From assembly GCF_001037465.1 (NCBI RefSeq), contig NZ_LFCV01000018.1, positions 1 to 64,000 of the forward strand: DNA of 64,000 nucleotides. Direction: 5' to 3'. Below are positions 52,977-62,533 of this stretch, in pieces. The stretch comes from Xenorhabdus khoisanae. GTDB lineage: Bacteria; Pseudomonadota; Gammaproteobacteria; Enterobacterales; Enterobacteriaceae. Positions within the stretch are counted from its first letter, which is position 1; every line of letters starts with the position of its first letter. Made by a program: the position numbers and the translations under genes. The notes under the pieces were generated by a model. That model was not told where the DNA came from and did not search any database. It saw only the letters and a program-made list of their open reading frames with translations.

Positions 52977-53840
52977 CTATTTGGCGATATTTTTCTCACT
53001 ATTTTTAGGCTGAGGCTCTGCTGGCTTTTCAGTGTCTATGTCTTTACTAATCGGTTTAATAGCTTGCCAGATACGCCCTAATGTCTCATACCAAGCTCGT
53101 TCTGTGTGTGAGAAATAATAGGAAGAAGGGATATATTTTTCCCATGGATAGAGCGGTGTTGTGACAGCCAATTGGTTGGCCGGGGCTGCGATGGGGTGTA
53201 GGCCGCGTTGTTCAAAGAATCTCATTGACCTTTCCATATGGTTGGCAGATGTGACAAGAATAAAAGATTGCTTCCCGACGACTTTTTCTACCTCAGCAGC
53301 TTCTTCTTCTGTATCCAAAGGTTTTTTCAATGCTATGGTGTCTTCTACAGGAATACCCATAGATTGTGCTACCATAGCAGCAACTTCTGCATTGCTAATT
53401 GAATTTACGCCCTTACCGCCTGTGAAAATCATTTTAGCGCCAGGATTAAGATGATATAACCGAATGCCTTCAGTAACTCTGGGTAAGCTGTTACTGGTAA
53501 GGTTAGCACTGGGTGCCCACTTAGGGTTATAAGTAAAGCCTCCGCCGAGAACGACAATATATTTTACGGGGGCGATGGAGGTAGTATCAGCTATAGTGTC
53601 AGATGTGGTTTTAGGCTCATAGCGTTGAACATATTTCCCTTCAATAGGAAGTAAGAGCTTGTCGGCAATAGGCTGTAAACTAAATAAAAGTAATGCAAGC
53701 CAACTCAGTGATAAAATAGTTTTTCCCGTTTTTTGCCAGCGGGTGAACCACAGTAATAGCAACGCAATGAAAGAGGCGATAATAATCAGCGGCAAAGGCA
53801 TTAGCAGCGAGCCGATATATTTTTTTAGCAGGAATAGCAT
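52977..53840 (-). CDS. elyC: Envelope biogenesis factor ElyC (YcbC)
   Basis: Inner-membrane DUF218 protein; in E. coli it protects undecaprenyl phosphate use for peptidoglycan at low temperature. 287 aa against 259. Two N-terminal hydrophobic segments (about 12-30 and 40-57) precede the DUF218 domain: YIVVLGGGFTYNPKWAPSANL, SNSLPRVTEGIRLY, FTGGKGV, EVAAMVAQSMG, DTEEEA, LVTSANHMERS and YETLGRIWQ. About 12 extra residues after IEGKYVQRYE and a longer polar, Lys/Pro-rich tail account for the length. It faces kdsB and is divergent from cmoM, as in E. coli. Confidence 0.94.
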   Translation of the reverse strand: MLFLLKKYIGSLLMPLPLIIIASFIALLLLWFTRWQKTGKTILSLSWLALLLFSLQPIADKLLLPIEGKYVQRYEPKTTSDTIADTTSIAPVKYIVVLGGGFTYNPKWAPSANLTSNSLPRVTEGIRLYHLNPGAKMIFTGGKGVNSISNAEVAAMVAQSMGIPVEDTIALKKPLDTEEEAAEVEKVVGKQSFILVTSANHMERSMRFFEQRGLHPIAAPANQLAVTTPLYPWEKYIPSSYYFSHTERAWYETLGRIWQAIKPISKDIDTEKPAEPQPKNSEKNIAK

Positions 53841-54008
53841 TGATAGGCCTTTGTTTGGTTAAATTACAGCCGTGCAGGGGCGAATTTAAGGCTAAAAGTA
53901 GTTAATTAAATGATTACTGTGCCAAAATAACAGTAGCAAAAATAGCAGTAGATAGCATAACTACTCAATAGATAAATTAAACTCAGCTTATAAGTGGGGC
54001 AGTTTTTC

Positions 54009-54794
54009 ATGCGGGATCGCAATTTCGATGATATTGCAGACAAATTTTCGCGTAATATTTACGGCACAACCAAAGGTAAAATCAGGCAGGCCGTTGTCTG
54101 GCAGGATATTAACGAATTGCTGAACCATCTACCTCAACGCTCTTTACGCATCCTGGATGCAGGGGGCGGTGAAGGCAATATGGCTTGTCAATTGGCTGAA
54201 TTAGGTCATCAGGTCATACTTTGTGACTTATCCGAAGAGATGATCCAGCGCGCGAAACACAACGCGGAAGAGCGGGGTGTTCTCCATCAAATGCAATTTA
54301 TCCAAAGCCCAGTACAGGAAATTCACCAACATATTGAACAGCCGGTTGATCTGATTCTATTTCATGCTGTATTGGAGTGGATTACTGACCAAAAAGATGC
54401 AATAGAAACGTTGGGAGATATAATAACGCCCGGTGGTGCTCTCTCATTAATGTTTTATAATGCTAATGGTTTGGTCATGCGTAATGCCATCTTGGGTAAT
54501 TTCCATTTGGCAACACCTAATATTCAGCGTCGTCGAAAACGTTCTCTATCTCCGCAGAATCCATTAGTACCGGAACAGGTATATCAATGGTTGTCTGAAC
54601 TTAAGATGGAAATAACCGGTAAAACAGGCGTAAGGGTTTTTCATGATTACCTGCAAAACCGCCAATTACAAAATGCGGATTTTCCGGCGTTGCTTGAACT
54701 TGAACAACGTTATTGCAGACAAGAGCCCTATATCAGCCTGGGGCGTTACATTCATGTGATGGCACGCAAGCCTACCTTAAAGAGCGAATTATGA
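54009..54794 (+). CDS. cmoM: tRNA 5-carboxymethoxyuridine methyltransferase CmoM
   Basis: SAM-dependent methyltransferase that converts cmo5U to mcmo5U at tRNA position 34 (formerly SmtA). 261 aa from the ATG at 54009, the same as E. coli. The SAM motif is [17 protein letters not shown], followed by [11 protein letters not shown] and the C-terminal [21 protein letters not shown] five codons upstream is in-frame; the [26 protein letters not shown] form matches E. coli. It overlaps mukF by 4 bases (ATGA) and starts the cmoM-mukFEB operon. Confidence 0.96.
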   Translation: MRDRNFDDIADKFSRNIYGTTKGKIRQAVVWQDINELLNHLPQRSLRILDAGGGEGNMACQLAELGHQVILCDLSEEMIQRAKHNAEERGVLHQMQFIQSPVQEIHQHIEQPVDLILFHAVLEWITDQKDAIETLGDIITPGGALSLMFYNANGLVMRNAILGNFHLATPNIQRRRKRSLSPQNPLVPEQVYQWLSELKMEITGKTGVRVFHDYLQNRQLQNADFPALLELEQRYCRQEPYISLGRYIHVMARKPTLKSEL

Positions 54795-56113
54795 GTGAAT
54801 ATTCCCAGACTGTTCCTGAACTTGTGTCCTGGGCCAGAAAAAATGACTTTTCAATTTCGTTGCCACCAGAACGATTGGCTTTTTTACTGGCCATTGCCGT
54901 ATTGAACAGCGAACGGCTCGATGGTGAAATGAGTGAAGGAGAGCTGGTGGATGCTTTCCGTGAAGTATGTAAAGGTTTTGAGCAGACTTCTGAGGCAGTA
55001 TCCGTCAGGGCGAACAATGCCATTAACGATATGGTTCGTCAGAAGCTACTTAACCGTTTTACCAGTGAACTGGCTGATGGCAATGCTATCTATCGTTTAA
55101 CCCCGTTGGGGATAGGCATTAGTGATTACTATATTCGCCAGCGTGAATTTTCCACGTTGCGCCTTTCCATGCAGCTATCCATCGTTGCCAACGAATTGCA
55201 TCGGGCGGCTGAGGCAGCCGAAGAAGGTGGTGATGAATTCCATTGGCATCGCAATGTCTTCGCACCTCTCAAATATTCTGTGGCTGAAATTTTTGACAGC
55301 ATTGATATGTCCCAGCGCTTGATGGATGAACAGCAGGATAGCGTAAAAACTGATATTGCCGCGTTACTTAATCAGGATTGGCAGGCCGCCATTGCCAACT
55401 GTGAACAGTTGCTGTCTGAAACTTCCGGCACATTGCGGGAGCTTCAGGACACATTAGAAGCAGCGGGTGACAAATTGCAGGCGAATCTATTGCGCGTTCA
55501 GGCGGCTAATATGGATAGTGATGGCTCTGATCTGGTTGATAGACTGGTTTTTGATCTCCAAAGCAAGCTGGATCGTATTATCAGTTGGGGGCAGCAGGCC
55601 ATCGACTTGTGGATAGGTTATGATCGCCATGTTCATAAATTTATCCGAACCGCCATTGATATGGATAAAAACCGCATTTTTGCCCAGCGCCTCCGTCAAT
55701 CCATACAACACTATTTTGACAGCCCATGGACGTTGACCATCGCCAACGCAGAGCGTTTTCTGGATATGCGTGATGAAGAACTGACTCTGCGCAATGAAGA
55801 GGTAATGGGAGAATTACCGCCAGAAATGGAATACGAAGAGTTCAATGAAATCAACGAACAATTGGCTGAAATGGTTGAACAGGCGCTGGCGGTCTACCAA
55901 CAGGCAAAACTCCCTCTGGATTTAGGAGCCATCCTGCGCGACTACCTTGCTCAATATCCACGTAAACGCCACTTTGATGTGGCACGTATTCTGGTGGATC
56001 AGGCAGTAAGATTGGGCGTTGCAGAAGCAGATTTCTCTGGGTTGCCAGCGGAATGGTTAGCGATTAATGATTACGGAGCCAAGGTGCAGGCACATGTCAT
56101 CGACACATATTGA
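54791..56113 (+). CDS. mukF: Chromosome partition protein MukF (kleisin)
   Basis: Kleisin subunit of the MukBEF condensin complex. 440 aa, identical in length to E. coli. The N-terminal winged-helix dimerisation domain ([37 protein letters not shown]) and the helical middle contacting MukE and MukB are conserved; the C-terminal winged helix ends [11 protein letters not shown]. The ATG at 54791 overlaps the cmoM stop (ATGA); in-frame codons from 54713 lie in cmoM and are rejected. Confidence 0.98.
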   Translation: MSEYSQTVPELVSWARKNDFSISLPPERLAFLLAIAVLNSERLDGEMSEGELVDAFREVCKGFEQTSEAVSVRANNAINDMVRQKLLNRFTSELADGNAIYRLTPLGIGISDYYIRQREFSTLRLSMQLSIVANELHRAAEAAEEGGDEFHWHRNVFAPLKYSVAEIFDSIDMSQRLMDEQQDSVKTDIAALLNQDWQAAIANCEQLLSETSGTLRELQDTLEAAGDKLQANLLRVQAANMDSDGSDLVDRLVFDLQSKLDRIISWGQQAIDLWIGYDRHVHKFIRTAIDMDKNRIFAQRLRQSIQHYFDSPWTLTIANAERFLDMRDEELTLRNEEVMGELPPEMEYEEFNEINEQLAEMVEQALAVYQQAKLPLDLGAILRDYLAQYPRKRHFDVARILVDQAVRLGVAEADFSGLPAEWLAINDYGAKVQAHVIDTY

Positions 56114-56876
56114 ACAATTTATGCCAGTTAAACTGGTTCAGGCATTATCCAACGTACTTTTCCCGGAATTAGACAGCCAGCTTCGTTCTGGTCGTCATAT
56201 CAGTATGGATAATCTTGATAATCATGCTTTTCTGATGGATTTTCAGGAAGAGTTGGAAATGTTTTATGCGCGTTATAACGTCGAGTTAATCCGTGCACCA
56301 GAAGGTTTTTTTTACCTGCGTCCCCGTTCAACAACGTTGATCCCGCGATCTGTCTTGTCTGAATTGGACATGATGGTAGGTAAGATCCTGTGTTATCTCT
56401 ATCTCAGCCCGGAGCGCCTGTCCAATCAGGGGATATTTACTTCTCAAGAATTGTATGACGAGCTGCTGTCACTGGCTGATGAAAATAAGCTGATTAAATT
56501 AGTGAACCAACGTTCGACAGGTTCCGATCTGGATAAGCAGAAATTACAGGAAAAAGTACGCACTTCCCTAAACCGCCTACGCCGTCTGGGAATGGTTTAT
56601 TTCCTGCAAAATGACAGCAATAAATTTACGATTACCGAAGCAGTATTCCGCTTCGGTGCAGATGTACGCAGCGGTGATGACCCACGCGAGGCTCAATTGC
56701 GGATGATCCGTGATGGTGAAGCTATGCCGGTAGAATCTATGCCGGTAGAATCTATGCCGATAGAATCTATGCCGATAGAAGCTATGCCGATAGAAAGGGA
56801 ATCATCGCAGGAAGATAATGAACATGAAGAAGCATCAGAGCATTCAGCAGAAGGTGCGGAGGATGAACAGTCATGA
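56094..56876 (+). CDS. mukE: Chromosome partition protein MukE, with repeat-expanded tail
   Basis: Winged-helix (KITE) subunit of MukBEF that binds MukF and DNA. 260 aa against about 234 in E. coli. The body is highly conserved ([45 protein letters not shown]). The start [13 protein letters not shown] at 56094 overlaps the mukF end by 20 bp. The excess is a C-terminal run of five copies of M-P-[V/I]-E-x (residues 211-235) from a 15-bp tandem repeat, where E. coli has a single MPIE, then an acidic end. The repeat is in frame, so the protein should be full length. It overlaps mukB by 4 bases. Confidence 0.96.
   Translation: MSSTHIEQFMPVKLVQALSNVLFPELDSQLRSGRHISMDNLDNHAFLMDFQEELEMFYARYNVELIRAPEGFFYLRPRSTTLIPRSVLSELDMMVGKILCYLYLSPERLSNQGIFTSQELYDELLSLADENKLIKLVNQRSTGSDLDKQKLQEKVRTSLNRLRRLGMVYFLQNDSNKFTITEAVFRFGADVRSGDDPREAQLRMIRDGEAMPVESMPVESMPIESMPIEAMPIERESSQEDNEHEEASEHSAEGAEDEQS
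56724..56798 (+). repeat. 15-bp tandem repeat in the mukE 3' end
   Basis: Five copies of ATGCCGRTAGAATCT-type units: copies 1-2 ATGCCGGTAGAATCT, copy 3 ATGCCGATAGAATCT, copy 4 ATGCCGATAGAAGCT, copy 5 ends AAAGG. Each codes M-P-V/I-E-S/A/R. Near-identity of adjacent copies suggests recent slippage, with copies 1-2 youngest. Confidence 0.97.
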
Positions 56877-59800
56877 TTGAACGCGGTAAATTTCGCTCAC
56901 TGACGTTAGTTAACTGGAACGGCTTTTTTGCCAGAACGTTTGATCTTGACGAGCTTGTGACGACTTTATCCGGTGGTAATGGAGCGGGTAAATCCACGAC
57001 GATGGCGGCATTTGTAACCGCTTTGATCCCGGATTTAACGTTACTTCACTTCCGCAATACCACTGAGGCAGGGGCAACCAGTGGTTCACGTGACAAAGGC
57101 TTGCACGGTAAACTGCGCGCTGGTGTCTGTTATTCCATGCTGGATGTTGTTAACTCCCGTCATCAAAGGATCATTACCGGGGTTCGTCTACAGCAAATTG
57201 CCGGACGTGATCGTAAAGTGGATATCAAGCCATTTATGATTCAGGGCGTTCCTGCATCTATTCAGCCAACCCAACTTTTGACTGAAAATATTAACGAACG
57301 TCAGGCAAGAGTTTTGCCATTAAATGAATTGAAAGAGCGCCTTGATGAGATGGAAGGCGTTCAATTCAAACAGTTTAATTCGATTACGGATTACCATTCC
57401 CTGATGTTTGATTTGGGGGTAATCCCAAAACGCCTGCGCTCGGCGAGTGATCGCAGCAAGTTTTATCGCCTGATAGAAGCATCACTGTATGGTGGTATTT
57501 CCAGCGCCATTACACGTTCATTGCGTGATTATTTATTGCCGGAAAACAGTGGCGTCAGAAAAGCGTTTCAGGATATGGAAGCTGCGTTGCGTGAAAACCG
57601 TATCACACTGGAAGCCATCCGCGTCACTCAATCTAATCGCGATCTATTCAAGCATCTCATTACAGAAGCAACGGCTTATGTTTCTGCGGATTATATGCGT
57701 CATGCCAATGAACGTCGTGTTCATTTGGATGAAGCGCTGGCCTTGCGCAGTGAATTATTTGGCAGCCGCCGTCAGTTGATTGCTGAACAATACCGTCATG
57801 TCGAAATGGCACGGGAATTGACGGAACAAAGCGACGCATCTTCTGATTTAGAAATGGATTATCAGGCTGCCAGTGATCATCTGAATTTGGTTCAGACTGC
57901 AATGCGACAGCAGGAGAAAATCGATCGATATCAATCAGATATTGAAGAATTGACCTATCGTCTGGAAGAACAGAGTGAAGTCGTAGAAGAAGCGAAAGAG
58001 CTACAGGCAGAATATGAAACTACCTCTGAAGCGGCTGAACAGGAAGTTGATGAGTTGAAAAGCCAGCTTGCTGATTACCAGCAGGCTTTGGATGTTCAGC
58101 AAACCCGTGCGATTCAATATCAGCAGGCGCTACAAGCATTAGAGCGTGCCCGTGAACTTTGCCAGCTTCCTGAGCTGTCAATAGAAAATGCTGATGAGTG
58201 GCAGGAAACCTATCAGGCCGCAGTGCAACAGGCGACGGAAACTTTGCTGGCACTGGAACAGAAACTGAATGTCGCAGATGCGGCGCATAGTCAGTTCGAG
58301 CAGGCTTACCAACTGGTGAAAAACATTGTTGGTGAAGTGAGCCGCAGTGAAGCATGGCAAACTGCCCGTGAATTATTACGTGAATGGCCATCCCAACGCC
58401 ATTTGGCTGATCGCGTTCAGCCTTTACGTATCCAGTTGGCTGAATTGGAACAGCGCCTGAACAGTCAGAAAAATGCAGAGCGTTTGTTGGAAGAGTTCTG
58501 TAAGCGTCATAACCAACAATATCAAGCGGAAGATTTAGAAGCTTTACAGGGCGAATTAGAAGCCCAGTTGGAAGAACTGAGCCTGAATGCCAATGAAAGC
58601 GGTGAACGTCGTATACAGATGCGTCAGGAGTTTGAACAGCTCAAGCAGAAGATCCAAGGATTAACTGCGCGCGCGCCAGTATGGCTCGCGGCACAGGAAG
58701 CCCTGAATCAGTTGTGTGAACAGAGTAATGAGACGCTTGAAAGCGGGCACGATGTTACTGAATACATGCAGCAATTGCTGGAACAAGAGCGTGAAATCAC
58801 TGTTGAACGTGACGATGTAGCGGCACAGAAACGTGAGCTGGAAAAACAAATTGAGCGCTTGAGCCAACCAAATGGCGCAGAAGACGGGCGGTTGCTTGCA
58901 TTGGCGGAGCGTTTCGGTGGTGTTTTGCTATCAGAAATTTATGACGACATTACCATTGATGATGCGCCTTATTTCTCTGCACTGTATGGCCCGGCACGCC
59001 ATGCGATCGTCGTGCCTGATCTTTCATTAGTTCGCCCACATCTGGAAGCATTGGAAGATTGCCCGGAAGATCTCTATTTGATCGAGGGAGATCCACAATC
59101 TTTCGATGACAGCGTATTCCATTTCGAAGAGCAGAAAAATGCGGTTCTGGTGAAATCATCTGAACGTCAGTGGCGTTACTCGCGTTATCCTGAAGTTCCG
59201 TTATTCGGACGGGCGGCAAGAGAAAATCGTCTGGAAGCTCTCAGCCTTGAGCGTGATACGTTGGCAGAGCGCTATGCAACACTCTCATTTGATGTTCAGA
59301 AAACTCAGCGTGCACACCAAGCGTTCAGTCGTTTTGTGGGCAAACACCTTTCTGTTGCATTTGATGATGATCCAGAAGCAGAAATTCGCAGTCTGAACCA
59401 GCGCCGTATTGAACTGGAGCGTGAGTTATCTCAATTTGAAACTCAAACTCAGCAGCACCATCAGAAACTGACTCAAGTAAAAGAAAGTTTGTCAGTATTG
59501 AATCGCTTGATCCCACAAATCACGATTTTGCTGGATGAAACGCTGATTGATCGCGTGGAAACAGTTCGTGAAGAGATGGGTGAAGCACAGGACGCAGCAC
59601 GGTTCCTGCAACAACATGGCAACGCTCTGACTAAACTTGAGCCGCTGGTTGCTGTTTTGCAAAGCGATCCACAGCAACATGAGCAGTTGCAGAAAGACTA
59701 TGAGACAGCGAAACACAGCCAAAATAAGGCCAAGCAGCAAGCCTTTGCCCTGACAGAAATCGTACAGCGCCGTGCGCATTTCAGTTACAGTGATTCTGCC

Positions 59801-61366
59801 GGAATGCTCAGTGAAAATTCCGACTTGAACGACAAGCTGCGCCAGCGTCTTGAGCATGCAGAATCTGATCGCAGCCGTGCACGTGAACAATTTCGCCAGC
59901 ATCAATCACAATGTGCTCAGTTCAACCAAGTATTGGCATCTCTGAAAAGTTCTTATGACACTAAGCAGGATATGCTGAAAGAACTTGAGCAAGAGCTTAA
60001 GGATATTGGAGTTCAGGCAGATGCCAACGCAGAAAGCCGAGCTCGTGAACGTCGTGATCAACTCCATGCTGCCGTGAGTACCAACCGTTCCCGCATTAAC
60101 CAGCTTGAGAAACAAATCGCATTCTGTGAAGCGGAAATGGACAACCTCCAGAAGAAATTGCGCAAATCTGAGCGTGATTATTACCAGAAGCGTGAGCAGG
60201 TGGTTTCTTCGAAAGCAGGCTGGTGTGCTGTAATGCGCATGGTGAAAGACAATGGGGTTGAGCGTCGTTTACATCGCCGTGAATTGGCCTATATGGATGG
60301 TGATGAATTACGCTCGATGTCGGATAAGGCATTGGGAGCATTGCGTCTGGCGGTAGCGGATAATGAACATTTGCGCGATGCGTTGCGTTTGTCTGAAGAT
60401 CCGAAACGTCCTGAGCGTAAAATTCAATTCTTTGTTGCTGTTTACCAACATTTGCGCGAGCGTATCCGTCAGGATATTATTCGAACAGACGATCCGGTTG
60501 ATGCCATTGAACAGATGGAAATTGAGCTGGCACGTCTGACCGAAGAGTTGACCGCTCGTGAGCAGAAACTGGCGATTAGCTCCAAGAGTGTGGCTAATAT
60601 CATTCGTAAGACCATTCAACGTGAACAAAACCGCATTCGTATGCTGAACCAGGGGTTGCAGGCTGTTTCCTTTGGGCAGGTTGGCGGCGTACGTCTGAAT
60701 GTGAATGTACGTGAAAGTCATTCTCTCTTGTTGGATATTTTGTCTGAGCAACAGGAACAACATCAGGATCTGTTCAACAGCCAACGTCTGACCTTCTCAG
60801 AAGCGATGGCGAAGCTCTATCAGCGTTTGAACCCGCAGATTGATATGGGGCAGCGCTTGCCTCAAACGATTGGTGAAGAATTGCTGGATTACCGTAATTA
60901 CCTTGAACTGGACGTTGAGGTTAATCGTGGTTCGGATGGTTGGCTCAAAGCGGAAAGCGGCGCACTCTCTACCGGTGAAGCTATCGGTACGGGGATGTCT
61001 ATTCTGGTTATGGTTGTACAGAGCTGGGAAGAAGAATCGTGTCGTTTACGTGGTAAAGATATTTCACCATGCCGTTTGTTGTTCCTTGACGAAGCCGCAC
61101 GTTTGGACGCGAAATCAATCGCGACGCTGTTTGAACTGTGTGAACGCTTGCAGATGCAGTTAATTATCGCAGCACCGGAAAACATCAGCCCAGAAAAAGG
61201 GACAACCTATAAACTGGTACGTAAAGTCTTCAATAATCAGGAGCATGTACACGTTGTTGGGTTGCGTGGTTTTGGGCAGGATGCCCCGGCGACTGAGCAA
61301 TTACAGTCACAAGCACTGCAATCACAAGCACTACAGTCACAAACACAATCGATATTGGAAAAATAA
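56873..61366 (+). CDS. mukB: Chromosome partition protein MukB (SMC-like)
   Basis: Condensin ATPase that compacts and segregates the chromosome. 1497 aa against 1486 in E. coli. Walker [10 protein letters not shown] near residue 34, two long coiled-coil arms (about 290-650 and 850-1180) around the hinge (about 650-800, including [42 protein letters not shown]), and the C-terminal signature and Walker B ([38 protein letters not shown]) are seen. The C-terminus ends in a 3-fold LQSQ-A/T pentapeptide repeat absent from E. coli. The start (ATGA) overlaps mukE. Confidence 0.98.
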   Translation: MIERGKFRSLTLVNWNGFFARTFDLDELVTTLSGGNGAGKSTTMAAFVTALIPDLTLLHFRNTTEAGATSGSRDKGLHGKLRAGVCYSMLDVVNSRHQRIITGVRLQQIAGRDRKVDIKPFMIQGVPASIQPTQLLTENINERQARVLPLNELKERLDEMEGVQFKQFNSITDYHSLMFDLGVIPKRLRSASDRSKFYRLIEASLYGGISSAITRSLRDYLLPENSGVRKAFQDMEAALRENRITLEAIRVTQSNRDLFKHLITEATAYVSADYMRHANERRVHLDEALALRSELFGSRRQLIAEQYRHVEMARELTEQSDASSDLEMDYQAASDHLNLVQTAMRQQEKIDRYQSDIEELTYRLEEQSEVVEEAKELQAEYETTSEAAEQEVDELKSQLADYQQALDVQQTRAIQYQQALQALERARELCQLPELSIENADEWQETYQAAVQQATETLLALEQKLNVADAAHSQFEQAYQLVKNIVGEVSRSEAWQTARELLREWPSQRHLADRVQPLRIQLAELEQRLNSQKNAERLLEEFCKRHNQQYQAEDLEALQGELEAQLEELSLNANESGERRIQMRQEFEQLKQKIQGLTARAPVWLAAQEALNQLCEQSNETLESGHDVTEYMQQLLEQEREITVERDDVAAQKRELEKQIERLSQPNGAEDGRLLALAERFGGVLLSEIYDDITIDDAPYFSALYGPARHAIVVPDLSLVRPHLEALEDCPEDLYLIEGDPQSFDDSVFHFEEQKNAVLVKSSERQWRYSRYPEVPLFGRAARENRLEALSLERDTLAERYATLSFDVQKTQRAHQAFSRFVGKHLSVAFDDDPEAEIRSLNQRRIELERELSQFETQTQQHHQKLTQVKESLSVLNRLIPQITILLDETLIDRVETVREEMGEAQDAARFLQQHGNALTKLEPLVAVLQSDPQQHEQLQKDYETAKHSQNKAKQQAFALTEIVQRRAHFSYSDSAGMLSENSDLNDKLRQRLEHAESDRSRAREQFRQHQSQCAQFNQVLASLKSSYDTKQDMLKELEQELKDIGVQADANAESRARERRDQLHAAVSTNRSRINQLEKQIAFCEAEMDNLQKKLRKSERDYYQKREQVVSSKAGWCAVMRMVKDNGVERRLHRRELAYMDGDELRSMSDKALGALRLAVADNEHLRDALRLSEDPKRPERKIQFFVAVYQHLRERIRQDIIRTDDPVDAIEQMEIELARLTEELTAREQKLAISSKSVANIIRKTIQREQNRIRMLNQGLQAVSFGQVGGVRLNVNVRESHSLLLDILSEQQEQHQDLFNSQRLTFSEAMAKLYQRLNPQIDMGQRLPQTIGEELLDYRNYLELDVEVNRGSDGWLKAESGALSTGEAIGTGMSILVMVVQSWEEESCRLRGKDISPCRLLFLDEAARLDAKSIATLFELCERLQMQLIIAAPENISPEKGTTYKLVRKVFNNQEHVHVVGLRGFGQDAPATEQLQSQALQSQALQSQTQSILEK
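61301..61345 (+). repeat. 15-bp tandem repeat at the mukB 3' end
   Basis: Three copies (TTACAGTCACAAGCA, CTGCAATCACAAGCA, CTACAGTCACAAACA) encode [15 protein letters not shown] at residues 1477-1491. Silent differences at leucine and glutamine codons show that the peptide is conserved more than the DNA. Confidence 0.93.
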
Positions 61367-61392
61367 CGTCAATATCGTCAAATAATGCCTTT

Positions 61393-61422
61393 GGCAAGGA
61401 GGGATATTATGACCTCCTTGCC
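61393..61422 (+). terminator. Hairpin downstream of mukB
   Basis: GGCAAGGAGG (61393-61402) pairs exactly with CCTCCTTGCC (61413-61422), with a 10-base loop. No U-tract follows. It may end or stabilise the cmoM-mukFEB transcript before aphA. Confidence 0.55.
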
Positions 61423-61563
61423 CTGATATACCCCTTATCTTTTTCCCCCTGACTCTCATCTGATGAGTAGTAACCTTAATCAATTGTGCAGTGTGTCTCG
61501 TTTTCATGTGGTAATAACGTTTATTATTTCGGACCGTTATGATTAATATAAAAAGGAATAACG

Positions 61564-62277
61564 ATGCGTAAAGCCACTCTGGCATTCAGTGCGATTGTAC
61601 TCGCTTTTGGTTTAAACGGTATGGCACAGGCAAAAGTGTTTATGCCGGAGCAAATTGGCTCAGGAGTCACAGCAGCAGATTTGGCTCAACGTCAGGCGGT
61701 ACATTGGGTTTCTGTTGATCAAATCGAAAAAAGCCTGCAATCCCAACCTCCAATGGCGGTAGGATTTGATATCGATGATACAGTGTTGTTTTCAAGCCCT
61801 GGTTTTTTCCGCGGTAAATTGGAATATTCGCCGAATGACAATAGCTATCTGAAAAACCAGGAGTTTTGGGAAAAAATGAATAATGAATGGGATAAATTCA
61901 GTATGCCAAAACAAATTGGCATTGAATTAGTTCAGATGCACTTGAAGCGGGGAGATGATATTTATTTCATTACCGGCCGTTCAAAAACCAAAACAGAAAC
62001 GGTAACCAAATATTTGCAAGAAGATTTACATATTCCTGCTGATAAAATGAATGCTGTTATTTTTGCGGGAGATGAGCCAGGTAAAAATAATAAAATTAGT
62101 TGGATGAAAGATCATAAATTGAAAATTTACTATGGTGATGCAGATGCTGATATTGCCGCAGCCCGTGAGTTGAATATCCGTGGCATACGCATTTTGAGAG
62201 CATCAAATTCTTCTTATCAGCCTTTACCTAAAGCAGGCCGGTTCGGAGAGGAAGTAGTCATTAAATCTGAGTATTAA
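61564..62277 (+). CDS. aphA: Class B acid phosphatase AphA
   Basis: Periplasmic magnesium-dependent phosphatase that hydrolyses nucleotides and other phosphomonoesters; it also has phosphotransferase activity. 237 aa, the same as E. coli. Signal peptide 1-23 (ending MAQA) is followed by the HAD motif [13 protein letters not shown] with nucleophile Asp69 and Asp71, the [12 protein letters not shown] loop and [19 protein letters not shown] precedes the ATG by 6-7 bases. In E. coli aphA is elsewhere (near tyrB); here it is placed between mukB and ldtD. A hairpin terminator follows. Confidence 0.95.
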   Translation: MRKATLAFSAIVLAFGLNGMAQAKVFMPEQIGSGVTAADLAQRQAVHWVSVDQIEKSLQSQPPMAVGFDIDDTVLFSSPGFFRGKLEYSPNDNSYLKNQEFWEKMNNEWDKFSMPKQIGIELVQMHLKRGDDIYFITGRSKTKTETVTKYLQEDLHIPADKMNAVIFAGDEPGKNNKISWMKDHKLKIYYGDADADIAAARELNIRGIRILRASNSSYQPLPKAGRFGEEVVIKSEY

Positions 62278-62307
62278 TCTGAAATTTCAGGATAGTACAT
62301 TCCAATT

Positions 62308-62337
62308 AAGGGCACTATAGGTGCCTTTTCCCTTTTT
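62308..62337 (+). terminator. Probable terminator after aphA
   Basis: AAGG(G)CAC (62308-62315) pairs with GTGCCTT (62321-62327), with one bulged G, followed by TTCCCTTTTT. Moderately convincing. Confidence 0.65.
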
Positions 62338-62424
62338 AGAGCCAATATAATTTAATTTATAATAGTGAAAATTTTCTTTTGCTTAGAGTAATTGAGTATG
62401 ATTGGGTAGGCCCCTATCTTAAGA

Positions 62425-62446
62425 AGTAATTATGTATATAATTACT
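62425..62446. promoter_or_regulatory. 22-bp palindrome upstream of ldtD
   Basis: AGTAATTAT-GTAT-ATAATTACT is a perfect inverted repeat, 88 bp before the ldtD start. It looks like a repressor or activator operator. It does not match the CpxR tandem GTAAA-N5-GTAAA form, so the regulator is unknown. Confidence 0.4.
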
Positions 62447-62533
62447 ACTATTCTTTTCTGATAAAATAGGACTCCTGATAATTAGAATAAGTCATTGAAT
62501 AGCTGTATGCATAATAAGGTGAGGTGAACTGTT

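Noticed and set aside
60308-60784. 158-aa frame opposite mukB
   Set aside because: Shadow of the mukB coding strand; no start signal or domain.
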